From an uncultured Butyricicoccus sp. (GTDB taxonomy: Bacteria > Bacillota > Clostridia > Oscillospirales > Butyricicoccaceae), in NCBI GenBank assembly GCA_934532985.1, contig CAKTAV010000003.1, forward strand, positions 62,001-126,000: a stretch of 64,000 nt of DNA, read 5' to 3'. Positions within the stretch are counted from its first letter, which is position 1, and the number at the start of each line of letters is the position of its first letter. Positions 16,602 through 24,676 of the stretch are shown here, in pieces. Position numbers and translations under genes: made by a program. The notes beneath the pieces are model-generated. The model was not told the origin of the DNA and searched no databases. It saw nothing but the letters and a program-made list of their open reading frames with translations.

Positions 16602-17435
16602 TCAATGGTCGGACTGCTTGAGTTTTAGGTTGCGCTGCAATGGCTTCGGCCCGCGCCAGGTAAAGGCGCGATCGGGGTAGCGGGCGAGGAACTGCTTGCG
16701 CGTCAGACCGTCCACGTCGTCACCTGCCAGGGCGGTCAGGCGTCCTTCGTGAAAGGCGGGATTGGGCGTCTCCGGCACGCCGCGATTGAGCGGACAGACC
16801 AGAGAGCAGGTGTCGCATCCCCAAATCAGCGGATGTTCGCTCAGTTCCTCTTCCTGTTCCTCAGTCAGATCCTGCTTGCTTTGGGTGACATCGGACAGGC
16901 AGCGGGTACAGGCGACGCGTCCGTCGGTATCCAACGCGCCGGAGGGACAGGAGCGGCGGCAGAGACCGCAGTCCGGGCAGCGCTCTTGGGCGGAGGGGGT
17001 CGGCGTGCACTCCAGATCAGTCAAAATGGTGCCGATGAACACAAAGCTGCCATAGGTTCGGTCGAAAATGAGGCCGTTGCTGCCAAGAATTCCGGCGCCG
17101 GAAATCCACGCTGCCTGAACTTCCGGAAGAGGAGAGGCATCGGAGAGAATGACAAAGGTGTTGTCCGGGAAATCCTGCCGGAGCTGCGCGCAGAGCGGCT
17201 CGAGCGCGACCCCAATGACGGTGTGGTAATCCGGTCCGCAGGCGTACAGTGAGAGGTTGCGCGGGGTTTCGTCGCGCACGAGATAGGGGAACAGAAACAC
17301 GGCGACGGAGCGCGGGTTAGGACAGCGCTCGCTTGCAGCGCGTCGGGCATCCTCCGTCATTGGCAGGTCGTCAAACCGGCAGATTCCCGTGCCGCCGCAG
17401 TACGGCACGCGGGAAAGATAGGGACGAAGCGGCAT
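16602..17435 (-). CDS. short epoxyqueuosine-reductase-like (QueG-like) Fe-S protein
   Basis: The 277-residue protein has the QueG arrangement: an N-terminal DUF1730-like part (PNPRSVAVFLFPYLV), a core with SDASPLPEVQAAWISGAGIL, then GSNG, and eight cysteines for two 4Fe-4S clusters (CPDCGLCRRSCP, CTRCLSDVTQ, WGCDTCSLVCPLNRG). QueG reduces epoxyqueuosine to queuosine in tRNA using cobalamin. This copy is about 100 residues shorter than QueG and lacks the C-terminal repeat domain, so function may differ. The start at 17435 follows GGAGGTGAAATC. It stands alone on the minus strand. Confidence 0.75.
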   Translation of the reverse strand: MPLRPYLSRVPYCGGTGICRFDDLPMTEDARRAASERCPNPRSVAVFLFPYLVRDETPRNLSLYACGPDYHTVIGVALEPLCAQLRQDFPDNTFVILSDASPLPEVQAAWISGAGILGSNGLIFDRTYGSFVFIGTILTDLECTPTPSAQERCPDCGLCRRSCPSGALDTDGRVACTRCLSDVTQSKQDLTEEQEEELSEHPLIWGCDTCSLVCPLNRGVPETPNPAFHEGRLTALAGDDVDGLTRKQFLARYPDRAFTWRGPKPLQRNLKLKQSDH

Positions 17436-17619
17436 GATTTCACCTCCGAATTGGCGACATACTATAAATAAGAACGTTGATCATATATACTAGTATAGCA
17501 TTCTTGGAAAGGAGCAGCAACCGAATGCAGGATTTTGACGGACAGGATTCAAAAACAACAAAAATTCAAACGATTTAATGCGATGAATTATGACAATGGA
17601 TGAAATGCCTTTTTGCATC

Positions 17620-17649
17620 TTGACAATCGCTATTCCTTCGCGGTTAAAT
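17620..17649 (+). promoter_or_regulatory. promoter of serC
   Basis: TTGACA (17620-17625) and TTAAAT (17644-17649) are spaced 18 bp, about 70 bp before serC. I looked for a T-box or riboswitch in the 284-bp leader and saw neither. Confidence 0.55.
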
Positions 17650-17719
17650 AGAGTATATGTATTGCTGAAATACAAAACAAAAGCAAGCTTTGTAACACTT
17701 GAAAGGCAGGTAACACGAA

Positions 17720-18805
17720 ATGGCTGATGGTAGAATTTATAACTTTTCTGCGGGTCCGTCTATGATGCCGGTTCCGGTATTGGAGAAGGCAGCATCACAG
17801 ATGCTGAATTATGAGGGATCCGGTATGTCCGTCATGGAGATGAGTCACCGCTCAAAGTATTACGACGATATTATCAACGGTGCACAGGCAGCGCTTCGCC
17901 GTGTCATGAATATTCCGGACAACTACAAGATTCTGTTTATGCAGGGCGGCGCGACGATGCAGTTCTCGGCAATCCCGCTGAATCTGATGGTTACGGGCAA
18001 GGCAGATTACGCCATCACCGGCAACTTCGCCCGCAACGCCTATAAGGAAGCAAAGAAGTACGGTGAAATTCACGTCGCGGCGACATCGGAGGCCGACAAC
18101 TTCACGTGGATTCCGAAGCAGGAGCAGCTGGATCTCGATCCGGCGGCGGATTACTTCTACATCTGCGCCAACAACACGATCTTTGGCACGGAGTGGAATT
18201 ACGCACCGGAGACCGGAAATGTTCCGCTGGTTGCGGATATGTCCTCCAACATCATGTCCAAGCCGATCGATGTGACCAAGTATGGTCTGATTTATGCCGG
18301 CGCACAGAAGAACATGGGCCCGGCGGGCATGGCGGTTGTCATCATTCGTGAGGATCTGATGGGTCACTACCGCGAGAATATGCCGGTTCTGCTGGACTAT
18401 CAGCTGATGGCGGATAAGAACAGCATGTACAACACCCCGCCGACGTACTCCATCTACATGTTCAAGCTGATGGTAGAATGGGTCGAGCAGATGGGCGGCG
18501 TCGGCGTCATGAACGAGCGTGCGCTTGAGCGTGCCAACCTGCTGTATGATTATCTGGATCAGTCCAAGCTGTTCCAGAGCACGGCGCAGAAGGATTCCCG
18601 CAGCCGCATGAATGTATGCTTCCGCACGGGCGACGCCGAGCTGGATAAGAAGTTCGTGGCAGAGTCCATTGAAAACGGCATGAGCAACCTGAAGGGTCAC
18701 CGTCTGGTTGGCGGTATGCGTGCGTCGATTTACAACGCGATGCCGATGGAGGGCGTTAAGCATCTGCTCCAGTTCATGGAGAACTTTGAAAAGAACAATA
18801 AGTAA
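17720..18805 (+). CDS. serC: phosphoserine aminotransferase
   Basis: The 361-residue PLP enzyme converts 3-phosphohydroxypyruvate to phosphoserine, step two of serine synthesis. Visible are RIYNFSAGPSMMPVPVLEKA, SVMEMSHRSKYYDDI, FMQGGATMQFSAIPLN and the PLP lysine in YAGAQKNMGPAGMAVVI (about residue 197). Length equals the family norm. The ribosome binding site AAAGGCAGG precedes the ATG. It is followed 98 bp later by serA; no serB is nearby. Confidence 0.96.
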   Translation: MADGRIYNFSAGPSMMPVPVLEKAASQMLNYEGSGMSVMEMSHRSKYYDDIINGAQAALRRVMNIPDNYKILFMQGGATMQFSAIPLNLMVTGKADYAITGNFARNAYKEAKKYGEIHVAATSEADNFTWIPKQEQLDLDPAADYFYICANNTIFGTEWNYAPETGNVPLVADMSSNIMSKPIDVTKYGLIYAGAQKNMGPAGMAVVIIREDLMGHYRENMPVLLDYQLMADKNSMYNTPPTYSIYMFKLMVEWVEQMGGVGVMNERALERANLLYDYLDQSKLFQSTAQKDSRSRMNVCFRTGDAELDKKFVAESIENGMSNLKGHRLVGGMRASIYNAMPMEGVKHLLQFMENFEKNNK

Positions 18806-18823
18806 AACGATTTCACGAGAGGA

Positions 18824-18870
18824 CGGCGGCAAAACGAAAACGTACTCCAAAAGGGTACCATTTGCCGCCG
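18824..18870 (+). promoter_or_regulatory. hairpin between serC and serA
   Basis: CGGCGGCAAA (18824-18833) pairs perfectly with TTTGCCGCCG (18861-18870), and GTAC/GTAC sits inside the loop. No T-run follows, so it is not a standard terminator; it may stabilise or attenuate the serC-serA message. Confidence 0.5.
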
Positions 18871-18903
18871 GTTCTCCGTTTCTGAAAGCAGGAGTGTGCA
18901 ATT

Positions 18904-20076
18904 ATGTATCAGATTAAGCTGTACAATAAGATCTCGGAGGTCGGCCTGAACCGCCTGAACCCGGAAAAGTATACTTGCAGTGAGGATGCCGCAGATTATG
19001 ATGCGATTCTGGTTCGCTCGGCAAAGCTGCACGATCTGGAATTCCCGAAGAACCTGAAGTGCATTGCGCGCGCCGGTGCCGGCGTCAACAACATTCCGCT
19101 GGATCGCTGCTCGGAGGAGGGCATTGTCGTGTTCAACACGCCGGGCGCGAACGCCAATGCGGTAAAGGAGCTGGTTCTGTGCGCGCTGCTCATGTCCTCG
19201 CGTAAGATTATCGACGGCAATGAGTGGGTAAAGACGCTGGCGGGCAATGGCGACCAGATCGGCTCGATGGCGGAAAAGGGTAAGTCGAAGTTCGCCGGTC
19301 CGGAGATCTCCGGCAAGACGCTGGGCGTTATCGGTCTGGGTGCGATTGGTCTGCGCGTTGCCAACACGGCGGTTTCGCTGGGCATGGACGTCATTGGCTA
19401 TGACCCGTATCTGTCGGTTGACTCGGCATTGCAGATTCGCCGTGAGGTCAGCTACACCAAGGAGCTGGATGAAATCCTGACCAAGGCGGACTACATTACA
19501 GTACACGTTCCGCTGATGGACGCAACCCGCAACATCATCAGCCGCGAGGGCATTGAAAAGATGAAGGACAACGTTCGCATCATGAACTTCGCCCGCAACG
19601 GTCTGTGTGACGAGGCGGCAGTTATCGACGGCCTGAAGTCCGGTAAGATTGCCTGCTACATGACTGACTTTGCCAGCGAGGAACTGCTGGCGGCGCCGAA
19701 TGCCTACTGCTTCCCGCATTTGGGTGCTTCTACGCCGGAGTCGGAGGAAAACTGTGCGGTTATGGCGGTCAAGGAGATGTCGGAGTATCTGGAAAACGGC
19801 AACATCCGCAATTCGGTCAACTTCCCGAACCTCAAGGTTCCGTTTGAATCCAAGAACCGTCTGTGCGTCATGCACCGCAACGTGCCGAACATGATTGCCA
19901 ATCTGACCACGCTGCTGTCGTCCTATGGCGTGAACATCGAGAACTTCGGCAGCCGTTCCCGTGGTGATTATGCGTACACGATTGTCGAGAGTATGCAGAA
20001 CGTCGATGATCGCGTGCTGGAAGTGCTGGAGAACAATGAGAACATCACGAAGGTTCGCCTGATCTGCAAGGACTAA
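18904..20076 (+). CDS. serA: D-3-phosphoglycerate dehydrogenase
   Basis: The 390-residue NAD-dependent enzyme oxidises 3-phosphoglycerate, the first step of serine synthesis. The substrate domain has ARAGAGVNNIPLDRC, the Rossmann fold TLGVIGLGAIGLRVANTAVS, and the catalytic His region CFPHLGASTPESEENC. A single C-terminal ACT domain (RNVPNMIANLTTLLSSYGVN onward) gives probable serine feedback. It lacks the extra intervening domain of the 525-residue Bacillus type. AGGAG precedes the ATG. With serC it forms the serine operon. Confidence 0.95.
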   Translation: MYQIKLYNKISEVGLNRLNPEKYTCSEDAADYDAILVRSAKLHDLEFPKNLKCIARAGAGVNNIPLDRCSEEGIVVFNTPGANANAVKELVLCALLMSSRKIIDGNEWVKTLAGNGDQIGSMAEKGKSKFAGPEISGKTLGVIGLGAIGLRVANTAVSLGMDVIGYDPYLSVDSALQIRREVSYTKELDEILTKADYITVHVPLMDATRNIISREGIEKMKDNVRIMNFARNGLCDEAAVIDGLKSGKIACYMTDFASEELLAAPNAYCFPHLGASTPESEENCAVMAVKEMSEYLENGNIRNSVNFPNLKVPFESKNRLCVMHRNVPNMIANLTTLLSSYGVNIENFGSRSRGDYAYTIVESMQNVDDRVLEVLENNENITKVRLICKD

Positions 20077-20095
20077 GTGAATATGGAATGAATAT

Positions 20096-20127
20096 GGGGC
20101 TGTTGCAAAGTAAAATGCGACAGCCCC
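20096..20127 (+). terminator. intrinsic terminator after serA
   Basis: GGGGCTGTTGCA and TGCGACAGCCCC form a 12-bp stem (one G-U pair) with an 8-base loop, followed by TAATTGTTTG. Confidence 0.8.
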
Positions 20128-20182
20128 TAATTGTTTGCACTCTATTTGCTTTACAGCTTTCATTTTATTGTTAATAGAGCGT

Positions 20183-20298
20183 TTTAATCCCTTCAGTCAA
20201 TTGCTACGCAATTGCCAGCCCTGCTTTCGCTTTGCCCACATGCCACTGGCACGACGCGACCCGTTTGCACAAGGGAGCTAAAAGCAGTAAGATTTTTT
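20183..20298. repeat. dispersed intergenic repeat, copy 2
   Basis: This stretch of the 365-bp gap between serA and the carbonic anhydrase carries the repeat modules AATCCCTTCAGTCA, GCTTTCGCTTTGCCCACATG, CCACTGGCACGACG and CCGTTTGCACAAGGGAGCTA, then AGTAAGATTT. It closely matches 29340-29455 (same order and orientation). The remainder of the gap holds only terminators. Confidence 0.75.
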
Positions 20299-20366
20299 CT
20301 GAGCCTAGATAGAAAATAAGATGTAATTGTAAGGTTTGATCGCACTTTCATCGATAAACCAAAGCG

Positions 20367-20414
20367 AAAGACGAGATTCAGAACTCTTTTTGGCTCTAAA
20401 TCTCGTCTTTTTAT
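20367..20414. terminator. intrinsic terminator of the carbonic anhydrase gene
   Basis: AAAGACGAGATT and AATCTCGTCTTT form a perfect 12-bp stem with a 20-base loop and a T-run on the plus side. It lies just beyond the carbonic anhydrase stop and may act in both directions. Confidence 0.65.
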
Positions 20415-20441
20415 GCCTATGATTTGATTGTCGTTTTTCCT

Positions 20442-20984
20442 TTACTCCTGTGCAGTCAGCTCGCCGGTTACGGAGTCCATGACATAGCCCTTGATGACGA
20501 CGTCGGACGGCATGAGCGGATGGTGGCGCAGAAAATCCACGGTCTCGGAGACCGAGTGCTCCACGCAGTCAAAGCCGCGCAGCCAGTTTTCAAAATCCAC
20601 ACCGCAGTAGCGCATCATGTCGATGTGATCCTGCGAGATGCCGCGCTCCAGCAGGTGGTGAATCATCATCTCGGCGTTGATGCCGCCGACGCCGCAGTCG
20701 GTGTGTCCAATGACCATAACTTCCTCCACGCCCAGCTCGATGATGCCTACGAGCAGACTGCGCACCGCACTGTCAAATGGGTCGGTAATCATGGCGCCGG
20801 CGTTTTTAATCATCTTGACGTCGCCGTTGCGAATGCCCAGCGCGGCGGGAAGAAGCTCCACCAGACGGGTATCCATACAGGTCAAAATGGCGATTTTTCG
20901 GTCGGGATACTTGCTGGTGGCATATTTTTCGTATTCTTTGTTTTGGACGAATTGCTTGTTGTACGCTAACATCTGTTCAATCAT
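20442..20984 (-). CDS. beta-class carbonic anhydrase
   Basis: The 180-residue zinc enzyme hydrates CO2 to bicarbonate in the cytosol. Zinc ligands Cys36, His94 and Cys97 are visible, with the Asp38-Arg40 dyad in LTCMDTRLVELL and VIGHTDCGVGGINAEMM. Length is typical of the short bacterial beta class. A minus-strand promoter (TTGCAA, 16 bp, TATACT; TATACT at 21020-21025) precedes it. It shares its upstream region with the divergent phosphoglucomutase gene. Confidence 0.93.
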   Translation of the reverse strand: MIEQMLAYNKQFVQNKEYEKYATSKYPDRKIAILTCMDTRLVELLPAALGIRNGDVKMIKNAGAMITDPFDSAVRSLLVGIIELGVEEVMVIGHTDCGVGGINAEMMIHHLLERGISQDHIDMMRYCGVDFENWLRGFDCVEHSVSETVDFLRHHPLMPSDVVIKGYVMDSVTGELTAQE

Positions 20985-21135
20985 AAGTAACGCTCCTTAT
21001 CGTAGAAAACTGTAGCTATAGTATACACGATGCGGTGGATATTGCAAGAACTCTTTACAGTTTTTGATAGAAGAAGGGAGCGCACACACAGAAAAGCTGT
21101 GAAAAACTAACAAAAAAATTGCCAGAAGTTTGCCA

Positions 21136-21172
21136 TTGACCACTGGTCAACAGAGGAAATATGTTGTATAAT
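21136..21172 (+). promoter_or_regulatory. phosphoglucomutase promoter with overlapping palindrome
   Basis: TGGTCA (21144-21149) and TATAAT (21167-21172) are separated by 17 bp. The -35 box lies inside the perfect inverted repeat TTGACC-ACT-GGTCAA (21136-21150), which may be a repressor site. Confidence 0.55.
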
Positions 21173-21263
21173 TTATGCAAGATGCACTGCGTCTGACCTG
21201 GAAATTGGATGGATGCAATGCAGGAGAGAAAATAGATAGATGAATCAGTGAGAGGTGTTTACA

Positions 21264-22991
21264 ATGGGCTACATGGAAGAATACCGCAAGTGGATGGAAT
21301 CCCCGGCGCTGAACGACGAGGAGAGAGCGGAGCTGGCAGCGATTGCACAGGATGAGAAGGAAATTCAGGATCGCTTCTTCGCGCCGTTGTCCTTTGGCAC
21401 GGCGGGCCTGCGCGGTGTTTTGGGAACCGGCCTGTATCGCATGAACCGCTTTGTTGTCGGTGCGGCGACGCAGGGTTTGGCGAATTTGATTAAGAGCTAT
21501 GGACCGCGGGCAATGCAGCGCGGTGTTGCAATTGCGTATGACTGCCGTATCAAGTCGGATGAGTTCGCACATCTGGCGGCGAGCATTCTGGCGGCAAACG
21601 GCATTCAGGTTCTGGAATACGAATCCCTGCGTCCGGTTCCGGTGCTGTCGTTTACCGTTCGTGCGTACCGCACGCTGGCGGGCATTATGATTACCGCGTC
21701 GCACAATCCGAAGGAATACAACGGCTATAAGGTCTACTGGGAGGACGGCGCACAGCTGCCGCCGGAGCACGCTGATGTCGTTGCCAAGGAGATGGATGCG
21801 CTGGATCTGTTCACGGACGTCCAGACGATGGACTACGAGCAGGCCAAGGTAGAGGGCTTGATTAAGACGCTGGGACCGGAAAGCGATGAGCTGTATCTGC
21901 GCCAGATTCAGAAGATGTGTATCAATCCGGACGCGATTGACGCAGTTGCGGACGAGTTTAAGATTATTTACACCCCGTTCCACGGCGCAGGCTACAAGCT
22001 GGTGCCAGAGATTTTGCGCCGTATCGGTTACAAGAACATTATCTGCGTGCCGGAGCAGATGGTCATCGACGGCAATTTCCCGACCGTCAAGTCCCCAAAT
22101 CCGGAGAACAAGGAAGGCTTTGCCCTTGCCATTGAGATGGCAAAGAAGCAGGGCGTGGATTTGATTATCGGCACGGATCCGGACTCTGACCGCTGCGGCA
22201 TTGTTCTGCGCGACAGCGAGGGCGACTATGTCACTCTGTCCGGAAACCAGGTTGGCGTGCTGCTGATTGACTACATCATCACCGCGAAGAAGCTGACGGG
22301 CACGATGCCGGAGCATCCGGCGGTGCTCAAGTCGGTGGTTACGACGGAGATGGCGCGTAAGGTCGCAGAGGAAAACGGTGTCGCGTGCTTTGATACCTTC
22401 ACCGGCTTTAAGTTCCTCGCCGAGAAGATCAAGGAGTTCGAGGACACCGGTTCGCATGAGTACCTGTTTGCGTACGAGGAGTCATATGGCTACCTGTGCG
22501 GCGACCACGCCCGCGACAAGGACGCCGTTATTGCTTCGATGTTGATTGCCGAGATGGCAGCGTACTACCGTACTAAGGGCATGACGCTGTATGATGCCAT
22601 GCAGGATCTCTTCCAGCGCTACGGCTACTATGCGGAGGAGACGCTGTCGATTGTCATGCCGGGCGTATCCGGTTTGGAGCGCATGGCCGAGCTGATGAAG
22701 GAGCTGCGCGAAAGCCCGCTGCAGCAGGTTGGCGGCACGGCAGTCAAGGATGTGCGCGATCTCCAGAGCGGCATTCAGACCGAGCTGGCGACGGGAGAGA
22801 CTAAAAACGTCGAGCCGAAGGGTCGGAACGTGCTGTATTATGATCTCGTGGACGGCACAAGCTTTATCATCCGTCCTTCGGGCACGGAGCCGAAGGTCAA
22901 GGTCTATATCATGGCCAACGGCGCGGAAAAGAACGAGGTTGACGAGCGTGTTGCCAAGTACGTGGCGGCGGCGAAGGAAATCGTCAAGTAA
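21264..22991 (+). CDS. phosphoglucomutase/phosphomannomutase (phosphohexomutase)
   Basis: The 575-residue protein is an alpha-D-phosphohexomutase interconverting hexose 1- and 6-phosphates. It shows RFFAPLSFGTAGLRGVLGTG, the phosphoserine loop MITASHNPKEYNGYK, the magnesium motif GTDPDSDRCGI, the sugar-binding loop FAYEESYGYLCGDH and the C-terminal phosphate-binding FIIRPSGTEPKVKVYI. Length fits the longer PgcA type of Bacillota. The ATG at 21264 is seven bases from GAGAGG; a GTG at 21255 is less likely. It supplies glucose-1-phosphate for glycogen or cell-envelope sugars. Confidence 0.94.
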   Translation: MGYMEEYRKWMESPALNDEERAELAAIAQDEKEIQDRFFAPLSFGTAGLRGVLGTGLYRMNRFVVGAATQGLANLIKSYGPRAMQRGVAIAYDCRIKSDEFAHLAASILAANGIQVLEYESLRPVPVLSFTVRAYRTLAGIMITASHNPKEYNGYKVYWEDGAQLPPEHADVVAKEMDALDLFTDVQTMDYEQAKVEGLIKTLGPESDELYLRQIQKMCINPDAIDAVADEFKIIYTPFHGAGYKLVPEILRRIGYKNIICVPEQMVIDGNFPTVKSPNPENKEGFALAIEMAKKQGVDLIIGTDPDSDRCGIVLRDSEGDYVTLSGNQVGVLLIDYIITAKKLTGTMPEHPAVLKSVVTTEMARKVAEENGVACFDTFTGFKFLAEKIKEFEDTGSHEYLFAYEESYGYLCGDHARDKDAVIASMLIAEMAAYYRTKGMTLYDAMQDLFQRYGYYAEETLSIVMPGVSGLERMAELMKELRESPLQQVGGTAVKDVRDLQSGIQTELATGETKNVEPKGRNVLYYDLVDGTSFIIRPSGTEPKVKVYIMANGAEKNEVDERVAKYVAAAKEIVK

Positions 22992-23015
22992 GTCTTTTTC
23001 TATATGGAATATTCG

Positions 23016-23045
23016 AATCCCTCTGCCTTGTGCAGAGGGATTTTT
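23016..23045 (+). terminator. intrinsic terminator after phosphoglucomutase
   Basis: AATCCCTCTGC pairs with GCAGAGGGATT over 11 bp with a short loop, followed by TTTTT. Confidence 0.9.
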
Positions 23046-23182
23046 GCTCAAATGAGATAGAAATAGACACAAAAACGTAACAAATACGCTATCACTTGGA
23101 AACAAATTGATGTCAAAAGCTCCGAAAAGGTTACATATGTGTGACAATTAAGCAACAACATGGTAAAAATTACTTATACAAC

Positions 23183-23211
23183 TTGACAGCATGCACCAAG
23201 GGGAGTATACT
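23183..23211 (+). promoter_or_regulatory. consensus sigma-A promoter of the NlpC/P60-fold gene
   Basis: TTGACA and TATACT are spaced exactly 17 bp, a near-perfect housekeeping promoter. The start site would leave a leader of about 140 bases. Confidence 0.85.
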
Positions 23212-23217
23212 GACTTT

Positions 23218-23357
23218 GCTGAACGGGAGAGGACACGGAAGGCAGAGCGTAGGGCCCTGCGAGATGCGTTCCCAACCGGATTCGGTTTGGCATCAAGCCG
23301 GATGTTGTGATGATATCCGGACAAAATCCTAGTATTGTGATGCAGGGGGGCTGTATT
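23218..23357 (+). promoter_or_regulatory. structured 5' leader of the NlpC/P60-fold gene
   Basis: The leader contains at least two perfect hairpins: AACCG-GATT-CGGTT at about 23275-23288, and CCGGAT...ATCCGG with an 11-base loop at about 23299-23321. GAACGGGAGAGG near its start can pair with part of GATGCGTTCCC. The length and structure resemble a riboswitch or attenuator. I compared it by eye with the c-di-AMP (ydaO) riboswitch, often found before such genes, and could not match the conserved blocks. Confidence 0.4.
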
Positions 23358-23996
23358 ATGTCAAGCAAAGCAATGAAAAAAGTACGAGTTTCAATAATGG
23401 CAGGTCTGATGACCGCGATCGTTGCGGTCTCCGCGTTCGCCGTCAATGTTACGGCAAAGACGAATACCACGATGTATTCCAAGGCAAAGCAGACCAGCAC
23501 CAAGGTTTCCACCATGAAGGAAGGCACCAGCCGTAAGGTTCTGAAGACCACGAAGTACTATTACAAGATCAAGCTCAACGGCAAGATTGGTTATGTCAAG
23601 AGAAGAGCGATGCTGGTTGAGGATGCCGATTTGCAGAATGCACTTGCAGAGACGGCAAAGGCACAGATTGGTAAGAAGTACAAGTGGGGCGGCAAGGGCC
23701 CGGATGAGTTTGACTGCTCCGGTCTGACGGAATATGTCTACGCACAGAATAAGAAGACGATTCCGCACTCTACAAAGGCGCAGTATACGTCTGCAGTTAA
23801 GATTCGAAAGTCTGGTCTGAAGAACGGCGATCTGGTATTTTTCAGCAATGACAACACAAAGAACGTCGGCGTTGTCGGCATCTATATTGGCGACAATCAG
23901 GTTGTTATGGCGGCAAACTCCCGCAAGGGCGTTACGCAGGTCAGCTTGACCACGAACTATTATAACAAGCACTTCGTCTCGGGCGGCCGCTACTAA
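23358..23996 (+). CDS. secreted SH3 plus NlpC/P60-fold protein with catalytic His residues missing
   Basis: The 212-residue protein has a signal peptide (about 1-30, ending AFAVNVTAK), a bacterial SH3-like domain (about 35-85, KLNGKIGYVKRRAML) and a C-terminal NlpC/P60 domain. The nucleophile is present as Cys120 in FDCSGLTEYVYAQ. However the catalytic His of the usual HVGIY motif is Val172 (GVVGIYIGDNQ), and the second His of the MHAS motif is Met184 (VVMAANS). Active family members cut peptidoglycan stem peptides; this one is probably inactive and may only bind the wall. ATG at 23358 follows AGGGGG. A strong promoter and structured leader suggest high, regulated expression. Confidence 0.85.
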   Translation: MSSKAMKKVRVSIMAGLMTAIVAVSAFAVNVTAKTNTTMYSKAKQTSTKVSTMKEGTSRKVLKTTKYYYKIKLNGKIGYVKRRAMLVEDADLQNALAETAKAQIGKKYKWGGKGPDEFDCSGLTEYVYAQNKKTIPHSTKAQYTSAVKIRKSGLKNGDLVFFSNDNTKNVGVVGIYIGDNQVVMAANSRKGVTQVSLTTNYYNKHFVSGGRY

Positions 23997-24026
23997 TCGT
24001 GAGCTGACCACTCGATGAGGAAAAAC

Positions 24027-24061
24027 AAAGGGTCTGCTGCATCGTGCAGCAGACCCTTTTT
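24027..24061 (+). terminator. intrinsic terminator (CTGCTGCA-type stem)
   Basis: AAAGGGTCTGCTGCA and TGCAGCAGACCCTTT form a perfect 15-bp stem with loop TCG, followed by T residues. The stem is nearly the same as that at 6634-6668. Confidence 0.92.
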
Positions 24062-24090
24062 CCATAGAGAGAAATAAAAAAGACAAAAAA

Positions 24091-24210
24091 GAAAGCACAT
24101 GACACCCAGGCCGCAGACGGTTGCCAGGCCACAGTCATGTGCTTTTTGTCGAACATCATAGTATCGGACTTACGCAGTCACTGCTGTTCCGATTTGATAA
24201 ACACAGTATA
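24091..24210 (-). ncRNA. candidate small RNA or long-loop hairpin
   Basis: On the minus strand an extended -10 box (TGCTATACT, 24205 region) is followed by about 55 bases and then by a long hairpin: AAAGCACATGAC and GTCATGTGCTTT enclose a 30-base GC-rich loop with GGCC repeats. TTTCTTTTTTG follows, a good terminator tail. A transcript of roughly 110 bases would result. No -35 box is convincing and I match it to no known RNA family. The hairpin could instead be a second plus-strand terminator, since GCTTTTTG follows on that side. Confidence 0.35.
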
Positions 24211-24367
24211 GCACGCAGAAAAAAGAGAGGAAATGGACAGATTGTTCAAAAAATAACAACTCTGATTGGGAAGAATTGTGTAAGATGAGAGGTGATGCAG
24301 GATGAAAATTAGTATCATGCAAAAATGCAGAAAGAATGAACAAAATTTGAACAAAAACGCAGGAAGA

Positions 24368-24401
24368 AAACGCGTTTACTGCAAAAATGCAAAACGCGTT
24401 T
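24368..24401. repeat. paired AAACGCGTTT palindromes
   Basis: The perfect 10-bp palindrome AAACGCGTTT occurs at 24368-24377 and 24392-24401, 24 bp apart, with GCAAAAATGC between them. They lie in the long gap before rpsO. The rest of 24211-24519 is AT-rich, holds a 119-codon open frame without recognisable features, and is treated as non-coding. Confidence 0.5.
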
Positions 24402-24519
24402 ACAGAAGAAAATTGCATGAAAAAATTGCACAAAATTTGGGTAAAATGACGATGTGGAGCCGCGAAACGGTATGTTGTGAGCGAAGTGCCGAAATTATAA
24501 CTTTTTGCAAAAAAGACTA

Positions 24520-24548
24520 TTTACAAAAAATCCTGAATATGCTATCAT
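24520..24548 (+). promoter_or_regulatory. promoter of rpsO
   Basis: TTTACA and TATCAT are spaced 17 bp. The leader that follows (about 24555-24676) contains GC-rich self-complementary runs (GCCCGGCACCTGTGCCGCAG) and may be the site of S15 autoregulation, known for rpsO in other bacteria. Confidence 0.6.
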
Positions 24549-24676
24549 TTGATAGTTGCAGAGACCCCTCGCTTAGCTGTCGGATTCAGGACATGTTTGA
24601 CCGTGCCCGGCACCTGTGCCGCAGCCCGGCGTGTTTGGGTGCAGCGAAAAATAATTTATAGTAGAGGTGTACTATT

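Noticed and set aside
17436..17719. T-box or serine-responsive leader before serC
   Set aside because: No T-box GGUGGNACC-type motif or long specifier hairpin.
18730..20163. Antisense open frame across serA
   Set aside because: Shadow of serA, with no start signal.
23218..23357. c-di-AMP (ydaO) riboswitch before the NlpC-like gene
   Set aside because: The gene context fits, but the conserved blocks of that riboswitch could not be found; recorded only as a structured leader.
24302..24661. Open frame of 119 codons before rpsO
   Set aside because: It has a fair ribosome binding site, but its composition is Lys/Asn/Cys-rich with repeated GCAAAAATGC, no fold is recognisable, and the rpsO promoter lies inside it.
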